A stretch of DNA of 64,000 bases from Poriferisodalis sp965208895 (GTDB lineage: Bacteria; Actinomycetota; Acidimicrobiia; Acidimicrobiales; Poriferisodalaceae). Below are positions 27,427 through 35,801 of the stretch, piece after piece. The notes under the pieces were generated by a model that worked only from the letters and a program-made list of their open reading frames with translations, did not search any database and was not told where the DNA came from. The translations under genes were made by a program, and so were the position numbers. Position 1 is the stretch's first letter; each line of letters starts with the position of its first letter. Location of the stretch: assembly GCF_965208895.1 (NCBI RefSeq), contig NZ_OZ242363.1, positions 1,116,001-1,180,000 on the forward strand, in the 5' to 3' direction.

Positions 27427-28533
27427 GTGGCTGCCTCCCGAAACGTCGCGGGCCCAGGCGTCGCAGGCCCTCATGGCGTCGGCGCAGATGCCGCAGGCGC
27501 GATCCCCACACGCCCCGATGCGTCGGGCACTGCCATCACAGGAGCTGACTACGGCACCCATGCGGCCCCGACAAGCATCGGCGATCGCACTGATGCCGAC
27601 GCCGCTGGTATCGGCATTGCCGACCGCGGGGAAGCAGCGCAGCACTGGCGCGACCACGGCTGGGTGCTCGTTGACGGGCTCGTGCCGACCGCCGACATCG
27701 ACTATGCCGTCGAAGAGCTCTGGAATCTGTACCCCCGCCCTGATGAGTTCCACGGCGGCGCTGCGGAACATCGAAATCGCTTCGTCGGCACCAGCCATGA
27801 CCAGGGCCACAAGTTCGGCAAGGTCGGCGACGACGGCCCGGCGTTTCGCGCCAAGCAGTTCCTGGGGCACATCTTGTTCCCCTACGAATCGCCTCGGCTG
27901 AACCGGCTCCAAGTGCATCCCGACGTGACCCGGTTCGCCCGTGTGGCCATGGGCCTCGACGACATCCGGATCTACCAAGCCCGTATCTGGGGCAAGTACA
28001 CCGGCGTCACCAACTACGAGCAGCCCTTCCACCAAGACCGCAACCACAACGTGGTGCCCGACCGGCTCGAACCCGGCTGGTGGAACCTGGAAGGGTTCTT
28101 GTACCTGAGCGATGTCGAGCCTGACGTGGCACCGACAGAGCTGGCCGGAGGTCCCGCGGATGCGGCAAGGCCCTACGTCGGTCCGCCTGCAGGCGAGCGC
28201 ATCTGCGCGGCCGGAGTGCGGGGATCGTTTCTGGCGTACCGGCCCGATGTCTGGCATCGGGGCGTCGACCTGAGCCGGCCCGGCGGCAGCCGTTTCTTGA
28301 TGAGCGCCTCGTTCAAGCCGGGCGGCGCCGATTGGATCGGCTACGACAGCGTCCAGCCCGTCACGGTCGGCGAGTCGTGGATCTCCTTCGCTGCCACCTG
28401 CACACCCGACGAGCTGGCCCTGTTCGGCGCCCCGCTGCCCGGCCACCCCTACTGGACGCCTGAACTCGTGGGTGCCCTCGAGCGTCGCTACCCCGGCATC
28501 GACGCCAGTCCCTGGCGAGACGCGCTGAACTGA
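27427..28533 (+). CDS. Phytanoyl-CoA dioxygenase (PhyH) family protein
   Basis: A 368-residue Fe(II)/2-oxoglutarate-type oxygenase. Residues 1-70 are a low-complexity Ala/Gly leader. The core starts near HWRDHGWVLVDGLVP and holds the metal triad H202-x-D204 in QPFHQDRNHNVV and H277 in RPDVWHRGVDL, with an R/S motif downstream (GGSRFLMSASFKP) for the 2-oxoglutarate carboxylate. PhyH proteins hydroxylate lipids or small natural products; the substrate here is unknown. The GTG start lies four bases after the SDR stop. An SMP-30 gene follows, so a small oxidative catabolic set is likely. Confidence 0.85.
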   Translation: MAASRNVAGPGVAGPHGVGADAAGAIPTRPDASGTAITGADYGTHAAPTSIGDRTDADAAGIGIADRGEAAQHWRDHGWVLVDGLVPTADIDYAVEELWNLYPRPDEFHGGAAEHRNRFVGTSHDQGHKFGKVGDDGPAFRAKQFLGHILFPYESPRLNRLQVHPDVTRFARVAMGLDDIRIYQARIWGKYTGVTNYEQPFHQDRNHNVVPDRLEPGWWNLEGFLYLSDVEPDVAPTELAGGPADAARPYVGPPAGERICAAGVRGSFLAYRPDVWHRGVDLSRPGGSRFLMSASFKPGGADWIGYDSVQPVTVGESWISFAATCTPDELALFGAPLPGHPYWTPELVGALERRYPGIDASPWRDALN

Positions 28534-28594
28534 CGACTCCGCAGCGCTGGCTAGGCAGGAAGCCGGGCACGCTCGCGCAGTAGCGTCGGCGGCC

Positions 28595-29518
28595 ATGAGC
28601 TTTTTCGGACCTGACCACTTCGAGACCATCACCGACGGCCTGATCTTCCCGGAGGGCCCGGTGGTGCTGGCCGACGGCTCGGTGGCCGTCGTCGAGATCG
28701 GACGGGGCACGATTACCCGCGTCGACGTCTCCGACGGCCGCAAGGACATCTTGGCCGCACCGGGCGGCGGACCGAACGGCGCCGCGCTCGGTCCTGACGG
28801 GGCGCTGTACGTGTGCAACAACGGCGGCTTCGAGTGGATCACCGTGCGCGGGCGGACGGTTCCTGGCGAGGTGGCGTCGGACTACACGACCGGTCGCATC
28901 GAGCGCATCGACCTCGAAACCGGCGAGGTGGACATCATTTATGCCGACGTGAACGGCGTGTCGCTCAAGGGGCCGAACGACATCATGTTCGACTCCACCG
29001 GGGGCTTCTGGTTCACCGACCACGGCAAGACCCGCACCCGCGATCGCGACCGCGGCGGGCTCTACTACGCCAAGGCCGACGGCAGCCACATCGAAGAGAT
29101 CGCCTTCCCGATGGACGGGCCGAACGGCGTCGGCATCTCCCCCGAAGAAGACCGGGTGTATGTCGCCGAGACCTTCCAGGGCGCCCTGTTCGCCTTCGAC
29201 CTCGAAGCACCAGGCAAGGTGGCCGCTGGCGTCCCGGCACGGGGCTGGTTCCTGGCTCGGCCCGCCGGCCGCAAGTACTTCGACTCGCTGGCGATGGACG
29301 CCGACGGCAACGTGAGCGTGGCAACCATCCTCACCGGCGGCATCAGCACCTTCACCCGCGACGGCGACGAGCTCGAGTTCGCTCCCACCGACGACTCGGC
29401 CACCACCAACATCTGCTTCGGCGGCGACGACATGCGAACGGCCTACGTCACCTTGTCGGGCACCGGCCGCCTCGCAGTCGGCGAGTGGCCCCGCCCCGGC
29501 CTCAAGCTGCCCTTCTAG
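28595..29518 (+). CDS. SMP-30/gluconolactonase family protein
   Basis: A 307-residue beta-propeller with the opening GLIFPEGPVVLADGSVAVVE (ligand Glu), GPNDIMFDSTGGFWFTDHGK (Asn), and KYFDSLAMDADGNVSVA (Asp), followed by TTNICFGGDDMRTAYVTLSG. The three metal ligands and the C-terminal blade match sugar-lactonase-type members. It follows the PhyH-like gene on the same strand and precedes lacI, suggesting hydrolysis of a lactone made in the same pathway; that link is inferred from position only. Confidence 0.88.
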   Translation: MSFFGPDHFETITDGLIFPEGPVVLADGSVAVVEIGRGTITRVDVSDGRKDILAAPGGGPNGAALGPDGALYVCNNGGFEWITVRGRTVPGEVASDYTTGRIERIDLETGEVDIIYADVNGVSLKGPNDIMFDSTGGFWFTDHGKTRTRDRDRGGLYYAKADGSHIEEIAFPMDGPNGVGISPEEDRVYVAETFQGALFAFDLEAPGKVAAGVPARGWFLARPAGRKYFDSLAMDADGNVSVATILTGGISTFTRDGDELEFAPTDDSATTNICFGGDDMRTAYVTLSGTGRLAVGEWPRPGLKLPF

Positions 29519-29594
29519 CCCGCAGCGCGGCAACGCTTCCCGTCCCCGAATTTCGGTTCGGTACCATCGACGCGGCGCGGGACCGAGGGACTTC

Positions 29595-30611
29595 ATGACG
29601 GCGAAACGGCAGGGTGGATACCCGACGATCAAGGATGTCTCCGAGCACGCGGGCGTGTCGAAGTCCTTGGTGTCGCGCGCGCTGCGGGGCGAGGGCGCCG
29701 TACGCGAAAGCACCCGCCAACGAATCCTCGAATCCGCAGCGGAACTGGGCTATCGGGCGCACGCCGGTGCGCGCGCTCTCGCAAGCCTGAGCAGCGGCAC
29801 GCTCGGCTTCGTCGTCACGGGCTTGTTCGATGCGTTCTGGGGCGAAGTCATGTACGCGGTCGACCAAGAGGCAGCCCGTCGAGGCATGCGCACCCTGTAC
29901 CTGTCCAGCCCACCTGAGAGCGGAGGCGAGCTCGAAGTCATCGAACGGATGCTCGAGTACCGCGTCGACGGACTCGCACTCGGCCTGCTGGGTCGTCGCG
30001 ATGCCGCCGAGCTGGAGGCCTACGCCGCCGTCCTGCCGGTGCTTGCGCTCATGTACGACCTGCGCTCAGACCGTTACGACACGCTGGTGACTGACGATGC
30101 ATCGGCGATGGCGTCGGTCGTGCGGCACCTCGCCGACCTGGGGCACAGCAACATCGCCCTGATCGGTGATGCCGAACTGCCGAACGTTGCGGCGCGCGCC
30201 CGCGGTTACACCGAGGAAATGACCAGTCGCGGGTGGGGCGACTGCATCGCCTTCGAGCCGGCCGGCTTCCTGCAGTCGGACGGCTACCAAGCAGCCGACA
30301 AGCTGCTGCGCCGCCCGCATCGGCCGACTGCGATTGCCTGTGTGAACGACGCGCAGGCCCGCGGCGCAGTGCTCGCAGCGGCAGATGCCGGCCTGAGCGT
30401 GCCCGGGGACCTCAGCATCACGGGCTACGACGACTCGCTGTACGCAGTTGCCGGCGTGCCCCGGCTCACGACGGTGAGGCTGCCCCGAGCAGACATCGGG
30501 CAGACAGCAGTCAGCATGCTCAGCGACCGCCTCAACGGTCGCGATACGGCGCTCGTGTCTGTGCTCCGCCCCGAATTGGTCGAGCGAGACTCAACCGGGC
30601 CTGCTCGCTGA
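29595..30611 (+). CDS. LacI-family transcriptional regulator
   Basis: A 338-residue regulator. The N-terminal DNA-binding domain has TIKDVSEHAGVSKSLVSRAL (helix-turn-helix, about 11-30) and the hinge ESAAELGYRAHAGARALAS; the rest is a periplasmic-binding-like effector domain ending in DLSITGYDDSLYAVAGVPRL and TTVRLPRADIGQTA. LacI proteins repress sugar or polyol operons until inducer binds. It sits between the SDR/PhyH/SMP-30 genes and the convergent inositol-type operon, so either or both may be its targets. No convincing operator was found. Confidence 0.9.
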   Translation: MTAKRQGGYPTIKDVSEHAGVSKSLVSRALRGEGAVRESTRQRILESAAELGYRAHAGARALASLSSGTLGFVVTGLFDAFWGEVMYAVDQEAARRGMRTLYLSSPPESGGELEVIERMLEYRVDGLALGLLGRRDAAELEAYAAVLPVLALMYDLRSDRYDTLVTDDASAMASVVRHLADLGHSNIALIGDAELPNVAARARGYTEEMTSRGWGDCIAFEPAGFLQSDGYQAADKLLRRPHRPTAIACVNDAQARGAVLAAADAGLSVPGDLSITGYDDSLYAVAGVPRLTTVRLPRADIGQTAVSMLSDRLNGRDTALVSVLRPELVERDSTGPAR

Positions 30612-30684
30612 ATCCCCACCGCACGGCGCCCATCGATCGCCGTTGTTGACGACGCTCAGCTTGAGCAGGTGCTTCAGGATGCGC

Positions 30685-31707
30685 TCAGATATCGAGCTCT
30701 GCGACGTCCACGGCACGACCTTCTCGCGCAGATCGCGTCGCCGCCTCGGCAATCACCGCACACGCTCTGCCGTCGGCAAGCGTGACCGGTGACGGCGCAC
30801 CATCGACGACCTCGGCAAAGGCTCTCCACTCGGCCCAGTACGCATCGGCGTACCGCTCGGTGAAGAACCACGGCATCGGTGCGGCGGTCACTCCCTCCCG
30901 CCCAAAGCGGACTGCTGCATGCTCGGGCGGGTTCTGCGAGGCAATCGCGCCCCCAGAGCCGAACGCCTCCACGCGCTGGTCGTAGCCGTAGACGGCCTCG
31001 CGGCTGTTGTCGATCGTCGTGATCGTGCCATCGGCATGGGTGAGCACGATGACCGCGGTGTCCCAATCGGAGTGTTCGGCAAATGCAGCATCGACCCGAA
31101 CCGCACCGGCGGCATACACCCGCTCGACCTCTGCGCCCGACACGAAACGCGCCATGTCGAAGTCATGGATCGTCATGTCGGCAAAGATGCCGCCCGAGCC
31201 CGCGAGGTACTCCAACGGAGGGGGCGCGGGATCCCGGCTCGTGATACGAAGCAGGTGCAGGTCGCCGATGTCGCCGACGTGCACTGCATCGGCTACGGCT
31301 CGGTGCGACGGGTCGAACCGACGATTGAAACCGACGTGCACCGCTGTGCCTGATCGCTCAGCGGCCTCGATGGCACGATCGATCTCGGGCAACGACAGGG
31401 AAACCGGTTTCTCGACGAATGCGGGCAGCCCCGCAGCGGCGGCCTGGACGAGCAGATCGACATGACTCTCGGTCGTCGAACAGATCGCGACGGCGTCCAC
31501 ATCTGCACGCCCCAGCAATGCCGCCGGCGAATCTGCCACCGCAATGCCCAGCTCGCTGCCCAAGACCGCAGCAGCCTGCGGGACTGCGTCGCAGACCGCT
31601 GCGAGATGCAATCGGTCGACGCCGCGAACGAGGAGCTCCGCATGCAGGCGCCCGATGCGCCCGCATCCGATCAAACCGATGCCGAAGGTCTTTGCTGCAG
31701 CAGTCAT
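30685..31707 (-). CDS. iolG: Inositol 2-dehydrogenase-like (Gfo/Idh/MocA)
   Basis: A 340-residue Gfo/Idh/MocA oxidoreductase. The Rossmann motif GLIGCGRIGRLHAELL is at the N-terminus, the catalytic lysine is in AFVEKPVSLSLPE, and the C-terminal domain has HVGFNRRFDPSHRAVADAV, GGIFADMTIHDFDMARFV (active-site Asp/His) and YGYDQRVEAFGSGG. These blocks are characteristic of IolG, which oxidises myo-inositol to scyllo-inosose with NAD. The gene lies 33 bases after iolD at the 3' end of the leftward operon, which supports the assignment. A closely related inositol isomer could be the real substrate. Confidence 0.85.
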   Translation of the reverse strand: MTAAAKTFGIGLIGCGRIGRLHAELLVRGVDRLHLAAVCDAVPQAAAVLGSELGIAVADSPAALLGRADVDAVAICSTTESHVDLLVQAAAAGLPAFVEKPVSLSLPEIDRAIEAAERSGTAVHVGFNRRFDPSHRAVADAVHVGDIGDLHLLRITSRDPAPPPLEYLAGSGGIFADMTIHDFDMARFVSGAEVERVYAAGAVRVDAAFAEHSDWDTAVIVLTHADGTITTIDNSREAVYGYDQRVEAFGSGGAIASQNPPEHAAVRFGREGVTAAPMPWFFTERYADAYWAEWRAFAEVVDGAPSPVTLADGRACAVIAEAATRSAREGRAVDVAELDI

Positions 31708-31740
31708 TGCGGCGCTCGCTCAGGAATCACTGGCCCGCGC

Positions 31741-33666
31741 TCACAGGCCTGGGCGCTGTGACAACATTGCTTCGTCCATCGCCAACGCTGCCTGGTTGAT
31801 TTCGGGGCGGTCGCTGACCTCGGGCACGCCGACCTGCCAGGCTGCACCGCCTTCGGTCCACTCGGTCGGATGGGTGGACAGCACGATCACATGGCTTCGA
31901 TCGCTGGTGCGAGCCCGCGCGAGCGCAACCTCAAGTCCCGCAATTGACGACACCGCTTCGGAGGTGCACCCCAACGACGCTGCGTGCGCAGCGAAGTCGA
32001 CGCGGGGCCGATCTGCGTTCGCTCGCAAGCGCGCTCCGCTTGGGCCATCGGGCTCGTGGGTCATGGTCTCGGCAAGAAAGTTGTTGAACGACTCGCCGCC
32101 TTGCGCGAGCTGCAAGCGGTTGATGACGGCGTAGCCGCCGTTGTCGCACACCACCACGGTGATCTTGTGACCGCTCAGCACCGAGCTGTACAAGTCTGAG
32201 TTCATCATCAGATACGAGCCGTCCCCGACGAGCGCGATCACGTCACGGTCGGGCATCGCCTGCTTCGCTCCCCAGGCGCCCGAGATCTCATAGCCCATGC
32301 ACGAATAGCCGAACTCGCAGTCGAAGGAGTGCTCGACGTCGCTGCGCCAGCCGTTGACGGTCTCGCCCGGCAGCCCGCCGGCCGCCGTGACGACATATGT
32401 CTGGCGGTCGGCAGCCCGGGCGACGGCGCCCACCACCTGTGCATACGTCGGAAGGCTGTCGCTCGACGATGCCACCGCCTCGGGCGCAGCGATCTTGTCG
32501 ATGTAGGCGTGGTACTGGGCCGTCTCTGAGGGGGCTCGTGCGGCCCAATCCGCGGGCGCTCGGTAGTCACCCAGGGCCGTGCTCAACTCGGCGAGCGCTT
32601 CCCGGGCGTCGGCGACAAGCGGCAGCCCCCGGTGCTTGGTGGCATCGAACCGGGCCACGTTCAGGCCGATGAGGCATGAAGCGCGGTCGAACACCGTCCA
32701 CGATCCCGTTGCAAAGTCGCCCAGGCGACTTCCGACGGCGAGCACGACGTCGGCAGCTGCGGCCATGGCATTGGCGGACACACAGCCGCTGACACCCAGC
32801 GGCCCGCAGTTCAGTCGGTGACTCGAGGGAAAGCTGGTTCGCCCCGCCACGGTCTCCACAACGGGAATGTCGTGCCGCTCTGCAAAGCGCAACAGCTCCG
32901 CTTCGGCCATCGACCAGCGCACGCCTCCCCCGCTGATCAGCAGCGGGCGCTGCGCCGAAGCCAAGAGCTGGGCCGCGGCCGCCATCTCGTGGCGATCAGG
33001 GCGGGCCCGCCGCACTCGATGAACGCAGAGGTCAAAGAAGCTCTCGGGGAAGTCATATGCCTCGCCCTGCACGTCTTGGGGCAGGGCAATGAAGGCCGGC
33101 CCGCAATCGGCGGGATCGAGCATGGTCGCGATTGCATTGGGCAGGCTCGCCAGCACTTGTGCCGGCGAGGTCAGCCGGTCCCAGTAACGCACGACGGGTC
33201 GGAACGCATCGTTCACCGTCATCGACGGATCCCCGAAGTGCTCGACCTGCTGCAGTACGGGATCCGGCAGGCGATGGTTGAACGTGTCGCCTGCCAGCAA
33301 CAGCAGGGGCATCCGGTTGGCGTGCGCGACCGCAGCGGCGGTGACCATATTGGTGGCGCCCGGCCCCACTGAACTGGTCGCCGCCATGATCCGGCGGCGG
33401 CGCGTCGCCCGTGCGTAGCCGACACCGGCCAGGCCCATGCCCTGCTCGTTCTGGCCACGCCACATGGGCAAGACGTCGCGCGCCGACGCGAGTTCGGGAC
33501 CCAGACAGGTCACGTTGCCGTGTCCGAAGATCGCATAGACACCACCGAACAGCGGCACAGGGTCGCCCAGAGCGTCACCGCCGGGGTCGCCATCGTCGAT
33601 TGCGATGCGTTGCGCAGCGAGGTAGCGCACGATTGCGCCGGCCGTTGTCAGCCTCACATCAGTCAC
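31741..33666 (-). CDS. iolD: 3D-(3,5/4)-trihydroxycyclohexane-1,2-dione hydrolase
   Basis: A 641-residue thiamine-diphosphate enzyme. The order is PYR domain (GVYAIFGHGNVTCLG, RGQNEQGMGLAGVGYA with its Glu), central domain, and PP domain with the ThDP/Mg motif ALVGDGSYLMMNSDLYSSV ending in CDNGGYAVI near residues 475-515. DTFNHRLPDPVLQQVEHFGD is typical of IolD, the ring-opening step of myo-inositol breakdown. A strong AAGGAGG lies seven bases before the GTG start. Its presence is the best evidence that the operon degrades an inositol. Length is normal for IolD. Confidence 0.92.
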   Translation of the reverse strand: MTDVRLTTAGAIVRYLAAQRIAIDDGDPGGDALGDPVPLFGGVYAIFGHGNVTCLGPELASARDVLPMWRGQNEQGMGLAGVGYARATRRRRIMAATSSVGPGATNMVTAAAVAHANRMPLLLLAGDTFNHRLPDPVLQQVEHFGDPSMTVNDAFRPVVRYWDRLTSPAQVLASLPNAIATMLDPADCGPAFIALPQDVQGEAYDFPESFFDLCVHRVRRARPDRHEMAAAAQLLASAQRPLLISGGGVRWSMAEAELLRFAERHDIPVVETVAGRTSFPSSHRLNCGPLGVSGCVSANAMAAAADVVLAVGSRLGDFATGSWTVFDRASCLIGLNVARFDATKHRGLPLVADAREALAELSTALGDYRAPADWAARAPSETAQYHAYIDKIAAPEAVASSSDSLPTYAQVVGAVARAADRQTYVVTAAGGLPGETVNGWRSDVEHSFDCEFGYSCMGYEISGAWGAKQAMPDRDVIALVGDGSYLMMNSDLYSSVLSGHKITVVVCDNGGYAVINRLQLAQGGESFNNFLAETMTHEPDGPSGARLRANADRPRVDFAAHAASLGCTSEAVSSIAGLEVALARARTSDRSHVIVLSTHPTEWTEGGAAWQVGVPEVSDRPEINQAALAMDEAMLSQRPGL

Positions 33667-33713
33667 ACCAGGTCCTCCTTCTTGGAGCCGTCACCGCCTC
33701 GCCAAGCACGAGA

Positions 33714-34931
33714 TCATCGCTGGAGCAGGGCGGCCGCGTCGGCAGGCACGAGGCTTGCAACGTTGGTCGAGTCGAGCGGAATGACCTCTTCCCAGGACCC
33801 ACTGCTCCAGCTGCGCAACAGCGCCGCCTGGACGCTGACGTACGCCACTGCTTCATCAAACCCGGCACTGTGCGGGCGGCCCTGCGATACCGCCGTCAGG
33901 TACTCATGGTCCTCGATCGCCAGCAGATCCTCGAATCCGAGGGCGTTGGCGTCGCCAGGCACGAAAGCGGCGTTGTTGGGGTGGCGTTCTCCCGCTCGCA
34001 CCGTCGTGTAGCCGCGCTCAGGCGCGTCCGCGAGGTACACGCCCAACTCGTTCATCGTCTCGAAGTTCCAGTTGACAGCGCCCCCGGTGCCATAGACATC
34101 GAAGGCCATCTGGCTCTCGGGTCCCACAATGGTGCGACTGGCCTCGAAGGTTCCCCGTGAACCGTTGGCGAACATCACCAGCGCGCCGAAATAGTCCTCG
34201 TTGGTGACCGGACCCGTCGGATCGCCTTGGGCGCCCCGTGCATAGTGGCTTGCGCCCGCACCTGCCACCGGTCGTTGCGTGATGAAACCGGCGCCGGAGC
34301 CGACGACGCTGGTGATCGGGCCGTTCAGCATCATCGCGAGATCGATGGCATGGCTGAGGATGTCGCTCGTCACGCCGTGACCCGCGGAGTCCAACTCGAA
34401 TCGCCACGACAGCAGTCCCAGCGGATCGGCACCGAACATCGAGAAGAACCTGCCCCGGTAGTTGGTGATGGTGCCGAGATCGCCGCGCTCAATGAGCCCC
34501 TTGGCGTGCTGCACCAGTGGGGCGAAGCGGTAGTTGTAGCCGACGCCGGTCACGCTTCCCGCTGTATTGCAGGCGTCCCAGCAGCGCACCGTCTGCGCCG
34601 GCGTGCCGCCCACGGGCTTCTCGCAGAACACGTGCTTGCCCAGCGCCGCCGCGGCAGTGACGATTTCTTCGTGCAGCATGTTCGGCGCAGTGACGTAGAC
34701 GACGTCGACGTCAGGCCGGTCCACCGCAGCGCGCCAGTCGGCTGTCGACTCCGCGAATCCGAATCCCCCAGTCGCAAGCTGATGCCGTTCGTGCACTGAC
34801 TCGGCGCATACCACCAGCTTCGGCGCGTAGCTCCGCTCAGGAAACAGGCTCGGAATGCGCATCATCGACCGGGAGTGCGCTTGGCCCATCCAGCCGAAGC
34901 CGACCACCGCAATGCCCAGTTGTCTTGTCAC
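33714..34931 (-). CDS. Second Gfo/Idh/MocA-family dehydrogenase
   Basis: A 405-residue oxidoreductase with IAVVGFGWMGQAHSRSMMRI (NAD(P)-binding), HVFCEKPVGGTPAQTVRCWD (catalytic Lys), GVGYNYRFAPLVQHAKGLI, and the C-terminal GHGVTSDILSHAIDLAMML with the Asp/His pair. It is longer than IolG and differs in the substrate domain. In an inositol operon it could oxidise or epimerise a different isomer (scyllo- or chiro-inositol) or a glycosylated inositol, which is inference. It is 47 bases upstream of iolD on the same strand. Confidence 0.85.
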   Translation of the reverse strand: MTRQLGIAVVGFGWMGQAHSRSMMRIPSLFPERSYAPKLVVCAESVHERHQLATGGFGFAESTADWRAAVDRPDVDVVYVTAPNMLHEEIVTAAAALGKHVFCEKPVGGTPAQTVRCWDACNTAGSVTGVGYNYRFAPLVQHAKGLIERGDLGTITNYRGRFFSMFGADPLGLLSWRFELDSAGHGVTSDILSHAIDLAMMLNGPITSVVGSGAGFITQRPVAGAGASHYARGAQGDPTGPVTNEDYFGALVMFANGSRGTFEASRTIVGPESQMAFDVYGTGGAVNWNFETMNELGVYLADAPERGYTTVRAGERHPNNAAFVPGDANALGFEDLLAIEDHEYLTAVSQGRPHSAGFDEAVAYVSVQAALLRSWSSGSWEEVIPLDSTNVASLVPADAAALLQR

Positions 34932-35009
34932 ATCCCACCTCGCGCGGGTTTCGGAAGCAGTGTCGTCATCTGCCGCGCCGCCCCGGGGCGGCGCTGGGGC
35001 AGCATCACC

Positions 35010-35801
35010 TCAGTGCGTCGCCAGCTCGTGCTGCAATGCCTCGAGTTCGGCGCCGCCAGCCATCATCTGGGTGAGTTCGTCTTGGCTGATGTCAGCCTTC
35101 GCAAAGTTGCCCATCGAATGGCCACGGTTGAGGATCACGAAGCGGTCACCGACGGGATAGGCGTGATTGGGGTTGTGGGTGATGAAGATCACCGCCAGGC
35201 CCCGGTCACGAGCCTCCACGATGCGCCGCAGCACCACGCCGGACTGCTTCACGCCCAACGCCGAGGTCGGCTCATCGAGGATGAGCACCTTGGCCCCGAA
35301 GTAGCTGGCTCGGGCGATGGCAACGGACTGCCGCTCTCCGCCCGACAGCGTGCCGACCGGCTGCTCGGTGTCGCGAATGTCGATGCCCATCTCGGCGAGC
35401 TGCGCCTTGGCAATCTCCTTGGCGCTCTCGATGTCGATCTGGCGAAACGGCCAGAACCCCTTCATGGGCTCGGCACCGAGGAAGAAGTTCCTCCACACGG
35501 ACATGAGCGGCACCATGGCCAGGTCCTGATACACCGTCGCGATGCCCTGCGACAGAGCTTCGCGAGGCGAAGCGAAGCGGACGGCTTCTCCCTCGATCAG
35601 CAGCTCGCCGGCGTCGTGCTGATGCACGCCGGCGAGGATCTTGATGAAGGTCGACTTGCCGGCACCGTTGTCGCCCAGCACGCAGGTCACCTCGCCCGGA
35701 TTGACGGTCGTGGAGACTCCCGTCAGGGCGATGATGTTCCCGTAGAATTTCGAGATCCCCCGCAACTCGATGAGCGGGTGCGAGTTGGCTGTGTCGCTCA
35801 T
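35010..35801 (-). CDS. Sugar/polyol ABC transporter ATP-binding protein
   Basis: A 263-residue ABC ATPase of the single-domain FrcA type rather than the fused RbsA type. Walker A is VLGDNGAGKST, the Q-loop is GIATVYQDLAMVPLMSVWRN, the signature is VGTLSGGERQSVAIAR, Walker B is AKVLILDEPTSALG and the switch histidine is IFITHNPNHA. The start overlaps the permease stop by four bases (ATGA), so the two are translationally coupled. It energises uptake with the downstream-named permease and lipoprotein. Confidence 0.92.
   Translation of the reverse strand: MSDTANSHPLIELRGISKFYGNIIALTGVSTTVNPGEVTCVLGDNGAGKSTFIKILAGVHQHDAGELLIEGEAVRFASPREALSQGIATVYQDLAMVPLMSVWRNFFLGAEPMKGFWPFRQIDIESAKEIAKAQLAEMGIDIRDTEQPVGTLSGGERQSVAIARASYFGAKVLILDEPTSALGVKQSGVVLRRIVEARDRGLAVIFITHNPNHAYPVGDRFVILNRGHSMGNFAKADISQDELTQMMAGGAELEALQHELATH

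Noticed and set aside
27391..28842. 483-codon leftward frame opposite the PhyH-like gene
   Set aside because: The plus-strand gene has the full metal-binding triad; the antisense frame shows no family motif.
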